From positions 1 to 39,521 of the forward strand of contig JANJTH010000234.1 in NCBI GenBank assembly GCA_024711205.1: DNA of 39,521 nt. Direction: 5' to 3'. The notes below the pieces were generated by a model. That model saw only the letters and a program-made list of their open reading frames with translations, had not been told where the DNA came from and did no database searches. This DNA comes from Planctomycetota bacterium. GTDB taxonomy: Bacteria; Planctomycetota; J058. Every line of letters begins with the position of its first letter. The first letter of the stretch is position 1. Positions 9,933 through 17,373 of the stretch are shown here, piece after piece. The position numbers were made by a program, and so were the translations under genes.

Positions 9933-10717
9933 GCGGCCAACGCCTCGGCAATGGGCAGCGCGCCGAGCCCGAGTTCGTCGGATAGCACCGGCGCGATCTG
10001 TTCGCTCAACAGGGTCGTCCGCTCGTGCCTACCCACATGGTATCGCGTTACCACATGGTCACGGATCGTGATCATGTAAGTGGAGGAGATCCGGACCGCC
10101 CTGAGTCCAGTGAGGAACGGCCCGAACCCTGGTTCGGCGTGGTGCCGCTCGATCACCCCGGCGAAGTGCGACCACGCGCGTGGACTCGGCGCCGCGCGGT
10201 ACACCCGACGCCGCGCGGGCTGGTCTGGCGACACCCGTTCGACGAGGAGCCGGTCGCCGTCGGGGCGCGAATCGACGACCCAGCCGAGGTGTGACTGCCG
10301 GAGCGGCCGGTCGGCGGGGAATGGAGTGAGGTAGGGCTGGCCATTCCCCACATCGGAGTAGTACGCGCTGCCGTCCACGACTGTCCGCACGAGGAGGTGG
10401 TCGTCCTCGTGGGTCACCGCGGCGCCGACGAGCGCAGAGTCGAAGCCCAGCGACCGCAGCAGCGCGAGGAACGCCGAACTCTGGACGTGGCAAGGCCCGC
10501 CTAACCCTGCGAGGCAGCGGGACAGGGCCGCGGCAGGTCCGAGAGGCGTTTGGCCCGAGCGCGACGCGGCCAGCAGGTCGATGTTGTGAAATGGCTGAGC
10601 GAAGCACCAGGCCGTCTGCAGCGCGGCAAGCAGCCCGAAGCTTGGCGTGGCGGGCTCGACGCCAAGCCGCGTGAGCAGCGCTCGCTGGTCCTCGGGCTGG
10701 AGGAGGTCAGGGACCAC
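9911..10717 (-). CDS. Arylamine N-acetyltransferase-like protein
   Basis: FAQPFHNIDLLAA (cf. PFENLD), GGPCHVQSSAFLALLRSLGF (catalytic Cys context), HEDDHLLVRTVVDGSAYYSDVGNG (His and Asp); GTG at 10717 preferred over track start 10810 because of overlap with the upstream gene. Confidence 0.78.
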   Translation of the reverse strand: MVPDLLQPEDQRALLTRLGVEPATPSFGLLAALQTAWCFAQPFHNIDLLAASRSGQTPLGPAAALSRCLAGLGGPCHVQSSAFLALLRSLGFDSALVGAAVTHEDDHLLVRTVVDGSAYYSDVGNGQPYLTPFPADRPLRQSHLGWVVDSRPDGDRLLVERVSPDQPARRRVYRAAPSPRAWSHFAGVIERHHAEPGFGPFLTGLRAVRISSTYMITIRDHVVTRYHVGRHERTTLLSEQIAPVLSDELGLGALPIAEALAAWPGARA

Positions 10718-11852
10718 CGCGAGCCTCTGCAATTTGTGCACCCAGAAGACGCCACCAGCGATCAACGACGCGAAGGTAGACGTCGCGCGCAGTGGACTCG
10801 CGACGGACACGTTCCTGCAGCTCGAGGTCGGCCAGGACCTCCTCGAGCTCGCTCGCGAGTTTTGCGGGCATGAGCCCGGTCGCGATCGCAGCCCGGATCA
10901 CCCGGTCGCTGCGGCCGGGCCCTAGCAGCTCGCCCATGCCCAGGGCACGCTCGTCAAGCAGCCACGCGATCTGGGCCGCGATGTCCCGGCTCGCCGAGAA
11001 CATGCTTGGCGCGCCAGGACTTCGCCGAGGCAGCGGGAACGCGATCGGCGTCCCCTCGTCCACATCAGACACAGCGCCGAACAGCGGGAACCAGGGTCCA
11101 TCGAGGCGCTCGCCGGGTCCTACCTCGACGTGCGCCGCGCTCGGGTGCCAACCGGCATGCTCGGGGACGAAGCGGGCTGTCGCAGGGACCCAAAGCGTGA
11201 GGTACGCCAGCCGATCCCGCGCCCCGACGTTCGGACCGCTGCCATGCCAGGTGAGCCCGTGAAGGACGACTGTTTCGCCGCGCCGTACTGGCAGCGCGAC
11301 GAGCCGCGGATCGTCGCGACGGATGGCCCCGCCGGAGGCCAAGAAGTCCTGGGGGGCGCCAGGTCCGTCCCGGTGGGATCCCTCGAGAACCTCGAGGCAG
11401 CCCCCGTCCGGGTGGACGTCGAAGGTGGGGCTCCACAGTGAGATGCCGACGCGGTCAAATGGCCAGTAGGCGGAGTCCTGATGCCAAGGGATCGTGCCCG
11501 ACCGATGGGCGGGCTTGCAGATCGCGTGGTCGTGAAAGAGTCGGACGCCGGAAACGCCAAGGAACCGCTGTGCGGCCCATGGTTGCCGGGTGCGGCGCAG
11601 GAGGAGATCCTCGAACTCGGGCGCCTTGCGCCACAGGTCGCGGTTCTGGGGGAACTTCTCGACGAAGGCCGTCGGCTCGAGTTCGACCTTCGACGACGCC
11701 TCCTGTACGACCCGCTCCCATCCGCGTCCGACCAGTTCAAGGTCGGCGTCGTCGAGGACCCCGGAGACGATCACGAAGCCGCGCTCGTCGAAGTGCCGCT
11801 GGGCCTCGGGGTCGTCCACCTCGAATCGCCTGGCGCCGAGTTCAGGCGTCAC
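10707..11852 (-). CDS. Second PhyH-like Fe(II)/2-oxoglutarate oxygenase
   Basis: RGFVIVSGVLDDADLELV, TIPWHQDSAYWPFD (HxD), GGCLEVLEGSHRDG, ETVVLHGLTWHGSGPNVGARDRLAYLTLW. Confidence 0.88.
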   Translation of the reverse strand: MTPELGARRFEVDDPEAQRHFDERGFVIVSGVLDDADLELVGRGWERVVQEASSKVELEPTAFVEKFPQNRDLWRKAPEFEDLLLRRTRQPWAAQRFLGVSGVRLFHDHAICKPAHRSGTIPWHQDSAYWPFDRVGISLWSPTFDVHPDGGCLEVLEGSHRDGPGAPQDFLASGGAIRRDDPRLVALPVRRGETVVLHGLTWHGSGPNVGARDRLAYLTLWVPATARFVPEHAGWHPSAAHVEVGPGERLDGPWFPLFGAVSDVDEGTPIAFPLPRRSPGAPSMFSASRDIAAQIAWLLDERALGMGELLGPGRSDRVIRAAIATGLMPAKLASELEEVLADLELQERVRRESTARDVYLRVVDRWWRLLGAQIAEARGGP

Positions 11853-12691
11853 GACGCCGCCGCCGCAGCGCGGAGCAAGGCTTGGAATTGCCGGACGCTC
11901 AGGTCCAGGTTCCAGGTCGGAATGGACTCGTCAGCCTGGTGGATCCGCGACTCGGGGTCATTGGGGCCGATGGCAAGGTAGGTCGAGTCGCCGACGAGAT
12001 GGGTCAGAAACGGGCAGTGCTGCGCGCCGAAGGCCTTGTTCAGGTACCGATCGTGTCGCTCCACCTCGCGACCCGCCGCTTCGGGGACCACAGTCGCGGC
12101 CGCGATCCAGGGCTCGGTCCGGGGGGTCGGCCTCCGGAGGAGCATGCGCTGTCGGCCGTCGCTCTCGAAGTAGCCCGTCTCCTCGACCCACAGGTCGACG
12201 GCTGGAAGTTCGAGGCCAGGGAGTTCTCGATGAGCCGTCGGAGAGCCGACCTCTTCCTCGCCTTCGAGGAGAAGGACCAAGCTCGGGACTTCGCCGCCGA
12301 GTTCCTCGAGTGCGAACAGTCGAAGCCAAAGGGGCCCCAGGTTGTCCGCCACGCCACGGCCGTAAAGCCGACCGGACTCGAACTTCGGCTCGAACGGATC
12401 GTGACGCCAGCCAGCGCCGGCCTCTTCGACGTCGTAGTGCCCCGTGAGGCCGATGGTCGCGGCGCCGCGCCCCTGGCGGGTGGCCACGAGAATGTCCTGC
12501 CCGCCTGGGACCGCAGCAACACGACGCACGTCGAAGCGCAGGGCCTGGAGCCGGGTCTCGAGGAACGACGCGGCGCGTCGAAGCCCGGAAGGATTCGTGG
12601 CGGTGGGGGGCGCCTCGAGGACGGTCGCGAGGTCGTCTCGCAGTCGCGTCGCGATGGCACGGTCAGCCGACGAAGTGGTGCAACCGGGCAC
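11849..12691 (-). CDS. Compact M20-like metallopeptidase
   Basis: GLTGHYDVEEAG (HxD), SGRLYGRGVADNLGP, LEGEEEVGSP, VEETGYF, ESRIHQADESIP; only about 280 aa. Confidence 0.72.
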   Translation of the reverse strand: MPGCTTSSADRAIATRLRDDLATVLEAPPTATNPSGLRRAASFLETRLQALRFDVRRVAAVPGGQDILVATRQGRGAATIGLTGHYDVEEAGAGWRHDPFEPKFESGRLYGRGVADNLGPLWLRLFALEELGGEVPSLVLLLEGEEEVGSPTAHRELPGLELPAVDLWVEETGYFESDGRQRMLLRRPTPRTEPWIAAATVVPEAAGREVERHDRYLNKAFGAQHCPFLTHLVGDSTYLAIGPNDPESRIHQADESIPTWNLDLSVRQFQALLRAAAAAS

Positions 12692-12888
12692 AGTGCCGCC
12701 TCAAGTCGAGCTGCATGCTACATCGGTCGGACGCGCGCGTGCGACTCGCGTATCACTCGCCGAGGACGCGCGGGGTAGAGCTGTTCTTGCCAGGGGCCCG
12801 AGCTCGCCGTCTGACCCGGCTGCCAATCCCGGGACGGGGACATGTGACGCCCCGCTGCGCGGCGCCTGGGGAGGCGATGCGCACCCGA

Positions 12889-13131
12889 CTGCCCGCCCAC
12901 GAGACGGTCTTCGCCATGACGATCCACAAGGCCCAGGGCTCCGAGGTCGCCCACGCCCTCGTGGTCCTCCCCCTCGAGCCCTCCCCGCTCCTCACCCGCG
13001 AGCTCGTCTACACGGCCGTCACCCGCGCCAAGGCGCGCGCCACCGTGCTCGCCCGCCCCGCCGTGCTCCGCCAAGCCCTCGCCCGCACCGTCCGCCGCGC
13101 GACCGGCCTCGAGCCGGCGCTGTGGGGGTGA
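12889..13131 (+). pseudogene. Direct repeat copy 2: detached recD 3' fragment
   Basis: Encodes LPAHETVFAMTIHKAQGSEVAHALVVLPLEPSPLLTRELVYTAVTRAKARATVLARPAVLRQALARTVRRATGLEPALWG, near-identical to the RecD C-terminus but lacking all upstream motifs. Confidence 0.93.
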
Positions 13132-13153
13132 AAGAGTGAGTGGGCGGGCGGGT

Positions 13154-13928
13154 GTTCCATCAGCGGCCGCGCCTGGGCGCTCGACGCCCGGCCGTTGCTT
13201 CGAGCTTCCAGGCCGCCCAGAGCAGGTGGAGCCCGCCGGCTTGCCTCTCGTCCCAGAGGGATCCCTCCTCGACCACGGGTAGGCGGCCGACCGCGCTTTG
13301 CCGTCCTCGGAGGAACTTCCCCAGCTTGCGCATGGACGTCTGCTGCATGGGCCCGAACGCGCGCACCTCGGCGAGCGCCGCGGGCTGGAGCGACCTGTCG
13401 AGCGCTCTCTCGTTCAGGAGCTGATCCCAGCTCTCCGGGACAGCAGGTTGAGAGAAGCAGGTGATCGCGAGCACGGCCCAACGTTCCGCGAGGAGATCCC
13501 AGAAGTCCGACGGCCTGTGCCCGTCCCGGAAGCGCCATGCGTGCTGAGGCGCGAACCGCTCCAGCCGCTCGGCGTCGCTCACGAGCTTCGACATCTTGAT
13601 CGCGCCGAAGGTCGAGGCCTCGACGACGAGGCCGAGTTCCGGGCCCGCGGCGAGCAGGTCGATCCGGCCCGTCTTGGACCTCTGCTTCGGCAGATCGGCC
13701 TGGCCGTAGACCGCGAACTTTGGCCCTGAGGAGCGCAGCACCCAGGTGCAGGACGAGGTTCTGCTCGGGGATCGGCTGGTCTTTGGCCCCGTTCAAGCGC
13801 CCACAAACACTCAGGCTTGCACCCAGCGACTCACGCGCGCCTGCAAGCGCGCCCTTCAAGGCCTCCGGCGCGGCCCGATCGGCAGGTGCCCTCTTCGCCT
13901 TTCCCATGGGGACGCCCCTTTCCTCGCG
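13154..13928 (-). pseudogene. Frameshifted hypothetical gene
   Basis: N-terminal half in one frame (MGKAKRAPADRAAPEALKGALAGARESLGASLSVCGRLNGAKDQPIPEQNLVLHLGAALLR) continues in another frame (SSGPKFAVYGQADLPKQRSKTGRIDLLAAGPELGLVVEASTFGAIKM...) at about 13728-13745. Confidence 0.55.
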
Positions 13929-13993
13929 CTCGATCATGGCCAAGGCGGTGGCACGCCGCCACGCAGCGGGCCCTGTTGCGTGCGGCTCCGGGC

Positions 13994-15178
13994 ATGGCTA
14001 CGGTCGGGGTCCGCGGGGGCGTGGCGGTGGCGACCTGGTCGTTGTTCGTCGACGAGTCGGGGGACTTCGATCGGGACCTCGGGCTCGGGCGCGAGCAGAG
14101 GATCGTCGTCGGGGTCCTCGCGCAGGCAGAAGCCGTGCGCGGGCTCGAGGCGGGGCTGCGCGACGCCCTCCGAGCGAGCGCGCCGTGGATCCCCTGGCCG
14201 CCGCACGCGACGCTGCTGCGGCGCCCGGTGTGCCACGCGCTCTGGGTCGGGCCCTGGCTGGGCACGGCCTCGAAGCGCGGCCGGCAGCGGGCGGACGCGG
14301 CGATCCGCGCGCGCGACGTGCTCGAGCGGGTCGCGGCCCTGGAGACCCGGGCGCTCACGGCCGCTCTGCAGGCGCGCCCGAAGGCCGATCACGCGCGCCT
14401 CCGTCGCCTGGAGGACGCGCTCGAGCGCGCGGACCCGAGCCTCTGGCGCGAGGTCTGCACCCTGGCCGAGGACGTCCGGGACCGCATCACGCAGGCGTTC
14501 CTGCGCCTGTCGAGGCCCCCCGCCGAGGGTGCCCTGCCGCGCTGCGTCCTCCTGGCCGCGGGCGAGGCCGCGCGCGGGGAGGAGCCCGCGAGTCGCTTGT
14601 CCGGGCGCTACCTCCCGCTCCTCGAGCTCCTGCTCGAGCGGGTCGCGGACGCGCTCACCGCCCTGGGCCTGCGGACGGGTGACCACGAGCACCGCGTCGA
14701 GGCCCACCTGCTCGGTCGGGACGTCGAGGACGACGCCCACGAAGAACGGCTGCCCCTCGACCGGGGCCACGTCGATCAGGTCTTCGACGCGACGACCGGG
14801 GGCGGCCCCGTGCGGCGCGCGGCCGGCGTGGCGGTCGAGCTCGCGCTCGGCGGCGTGCACGCCTTCGACGCCCAGGCCAGCCCCGGGCTCGTGCTGGCCG
14901 ACTTCGCGGCGAACGCGTCGCTCGGCCCGCTCTCGTCGAGCGCCGGACTCGGCACCGTGCGCGGGCTGGTCGCGCAGAACACGGGCCTGCCCGTCGAGCT
15001 CCAGCCCGAGGTCCCGTCGCTCCTGGCCGCCGGCGGAGACGCCCGGCGGCGGACGCTCGCCGCGCGCGGCCGGGCGGCGCCGTCCCCGCCCGGTCAGGCG
15101 CCGCTACGGCGCTGGGCCTCCGAGCAGGCGGACGCCTGGGCGCCGGTCCTCGCCGCCTGGGCCGAGGCGAGCCCGTGA
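13994..15178 (+). CDS. DUF3800-like (predicted RNase H fold) protein
   Basis: N-terminal TWSLFVDESGDFDRD and C-terminal SPGLVLADFAANASLG are typical of DUF3800 (FIDESGDF ... LADxxA). Confidence 0.65.
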   Translation: MATVGVRGGVAVATWSLFVDESGDFDRDLGLGREQRIVVGVLAQAEAVRGLEAGLRDALRASAPWIPWPPHATLLRRPVCHALWVGPWLGTASKRGRQRADAAIRARDVLERVAALETRALTAALQARPKADHARLRRLEDALERADPSLWREVCTLAEDVRDRITQAFLRLSRPPAEGALPRCVLLAAGEAARGEEPASRLSGRYLPLLELLLERVADALTALGLRTGDHEHRVEAHLLGRDVEDDAHEERLPLDRGHVDQVFDATTGGGPVRRAAGVAVELALGGVHAFDAQASPGLVLADFAANASLGPLSSSAGLGTVRGLVAQNTGLPVELQPEVPSLLAAGGDARRRTLAARGRAAPSPPGQAPLRRWASEQADAWAPVLAAWAEASP

Positions 15179-15900
15179 CCTGCGCCGGCTGCGGCGCCGA
15201 CCCGAGCGATCTGGCGGTCGCGTTCGAGCGCCGTCACCACCCGTGCTGCCATCAGCAGGCGTTCGTGACCCTCCACGCCGCTTGCTCGGACCTGGCGACC
15301 ACGATCTCGGGGCTCCCCGCTGACGCGCGGGACGACGTTGTCCTCAAGGTCCTGGGCAAGCTCCTGAAGAAGCCGGCGACCGAGCAGCTCGAGACGGTCG
15401 GGCGCACCCGTGCCTACATCCGGAAAGCGCTCAGGCACGCCTGGAAGGACGAGCTCCGGCGGATCGAGCGCCAGAACCGCCTCCTGAGCAAGGCGCCGCC
15501 GCCACCGCCGCCCGAGGAGCCCGAGGAGCCAGGCCCCGGTCGCGCGGAGCTCGCCCTTGGTCTCGAGGCCGTCCTCGCCGAGGCGAGCCTGGGCCTGCGC
15601 GGCAGCGAGGCCCGGGAGGGCTTCCTGCGCCGCTTGCGCGGACTGATCGACCTCCACCTGCGCGACAAAGGCTCTCGCGCCGACCACCTGGCCGCCGAAG
15701 GCCTCGACGCGAGCAAAGTGAACGTGCTCGAGAAGGCGCAGGAGCGAGACCGGGCCAAGCTGCTCCACCATCTCCTCGAGCGAGCCCGGGCCGCGCGAGC
15801 AGCGGCCGACGCTGACGAGCAGGAGCGCCTGAGGCACTTGAGTCGGGCCGTGTCGCGCCTCAAGGGCCCGAAGCGCCCGAAGGGCCCGCAGGGTGGCTGA
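15175..15900 (+). CDS. Putative sigma-70/ECF-like protein
   Basis: GLPADARDDVVLKVLGKLLKKP...GRTRAYIRKALRHAWKDELRRIERQ resembles sigma region 2 (DxxDxVQxxxxKLL ... YLxxxxRNxxxDxLRR); starts inside the previous gene's stop (GTGA). Confidence 0.45.
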   Translation: MTCAGCGADPSDLAVAFERRHHPCCHQQAFVTLHAACSDLATTISGLPADARDDVVLKVLGKLLKKPATEQLETVGRTRAYIRKALRHAWKDELRRIERQNRLLSKAPPPPPPEEPEEPGPGRAELALGLEAVLAEASLGLRGSEAREGFLRRLRGLIDLHLRDKGSRADHLAAEGLDASKVNVLEKAQERDRAKLLHHLLERARAARAAADADEQERLRHLSRAVSRLKGPKRPKGPQGG

Positions 15901-16266
15901 CGTGTTGCGGCAAGCCGCTCCGCGCGTCGGCGGCGGCCCGTGTCAGGCCGGAGCCGAGCGCACGTCCCGCGCGCGCTCGACGCGCTCGAGCCGAACCGTG
16001 TCGCGCCTCAAGGGCCCAAAGCGCCGGGTAAGCGTTCAGGGGGCTCCTCCTCTCTTTGTAGGGGAGGGGTTTACCCCCTCCCCGTCATGGCGGCCCGCAG
16101 GGACGGGCGGGGCTAAACCCCGCCCCTACGAAGACATGAACGGTGTCCCGTCCCCCCTGAACGCTTACAGCGCCGGAAGGCTCCCCAGGGTGATTGACCT
16201 GGCGCGGCAAGGACTTCCGCCCGCCGGAGCCGGCCCGCGTCAGGCCGGCGCCGAGCGAGCGTCCTC
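15850..16266. repeat. Diverged tandem duplication (about 110-120 bp unit, copies at 15850-15969 and 15998-16027 plus 16177-16266) covering the 3' end of the sigma-like gene
   Basis: With the MITE and one TSD removed, the first 110 bp align without gaps with 90 matches by eye; both copies encode VSRLKGPKR...(P/A)PQG(G/D)-stop. Confidence 0.85.
16028..16168. mobile_element. 141-bp MITE with IS66-type terminal inverted repeats and 8-bp target site duplication
   Basis: Left end GTAAGCGTTCAGGGGG (16028-16043), right end CCCCCTGAACGCTTAC (16153-16168), perfect 16-bp TIR; flanked by AGCGCCGG at 16020-16027 and 16169-16176; two internal GC hairpins; no coding capacity. Confidence 0.93.
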
Positions 16267-16305
16267 GTGTCGGGACACGGGCGGGGTCCCGTGCTCGGAG
16301 TCGCC

Positions 16306-17370
16306 ATGAATCCCATGCAGGACCACGTCGCGGCGCTGCGCGAGCTCGGGCTCGGCGGGCTCGACCTCGAGCCCGTCGCGATCGTCTCGCTCGCGGCCCA
16401 GGGGCCGGCCGAGGTCGCGCAGGGGCTGCAGGCCGCCCCCGAGGCCGTGGCCGGGGTGCTGGCCGCCGTGCTCGACGACCCGCGCCCCAGCCCGCACCCG
16501 ACGCAGCTCCCGCGCTCGTGGCTCCACGCCTTTCGGGACGCGCGCTACGACGCGGTCGTCGCGCTCGGCGCGGACGACGGCCTGGCCCTGGCGAGCACCA
16601 GCCGCGCGCTGCCGGGGATTCTCGAGCGCAAGGGCACGATCGCGGTCGACCTCCGGTTCTTCCAGGGACCGGCCGTCCTGCGCCCCACGGGCCTCGACGC
16701 GGCGTTGATCGTGCGCGCCGCGCCGGGGACGAACCGCCTGCTCGAGTTCGTGCTGCTGGAGCAGCCCGACCCCGACGCGCCGCGCGCGCTCCCGGCCCCG
16801 GACGTCGTGGCCTGGATCGGCGACGACGCCTGGCTGACCGCGAGCGTGGCCGAGCGGCTCCGCGCCGGCACGCCGATCGAGGTCGCGCAGGCCGTGGGCG
16901 ACGTGTGGCGCCTCCGCCGACGATCGCCCGAGGCGACGCGCGAGCACCTCGCGGCGCTGCTCGCCGGCCGGCCGGTCGCGGCCTTCGACCCGCCGCGGGC
17001 CTGGGCCGGGGCCCTCCCGGCCGAGGACCGGGACCGGCTCGAGCGGAGGGGCCTGGCCGCGGTCGACCTGCTCGAGACGCAGCTCGACGACGCGCTCGAC
17101 GAGGCGGACGTCGACGATCCGGCCTGGCAGCGACGGCTCCTGGCGCTCTGCCACCGGCGCGACGCGCTCGAGGGGCTGCTCCTCGTGCTCCAGGGCGCCG
17201 GCGGCGGCGCTGCGCTGGCCACGGCACTCGCGGCGCTCGACGATCGCGGCCAGGCGGTCTTCGGCGGCCTGCGCGATTGGCCGGCGCCGGCCGACGACGA
17301 GCGGCTCCGCCGCGCGGCCGAGCTCGACCCCGACGCCTGGTGGGCCGCCCCGGTCCGCGCCAAGGACTGA
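16306..17370 (+). CDS. Hypothetical protein
   Basis: Full-length ORF from MNPMQDHVAALRELGL; just upstream of and codirectional with the Lon-like gene; no family recognised. Confidence 0.65.
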   Translation: MNPMQDHVAALRELGLGGLDLEPVAIVSLAAQGPAEVAQGLQAAPEAVAGVLAAVLDDPRPSPHPTQLPRSWLHAFRDARYDAVVALGADDGLALASTSRALPGILERKGTIAVDLRFFQGPAVLRPTGLDAALIVRAAPGTNRLLEFVLLEQPDPDAPRALPAPDVVAWIGDDAWLTASVAERLRAGTPIEVAQAVGDVWRLRRRSPEATREHLAALLAGRPVAAFDPPRAWAGALPAEDRDRLERRGLAAVDLLETQLDDALDEADVDDPAWQRRLLALCHRRDALEGLLLVLQGAGGGAALATALAALDDRGQAVFGGLRDWPAPADDERLRRAAELDPDAWWAAPVRAKD

Positions 17371-17373
17371 CCC

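Noticed and set aside
12877-13131. Expressed 84-aa RecD C-terminal peptide from ATG 12877
   Set aside because: A start codon and GGGGAGG exist, but spacing is tight (2 nt) and the fragment lacks the ATP-binding motifs; more simply a pseudogene copy.
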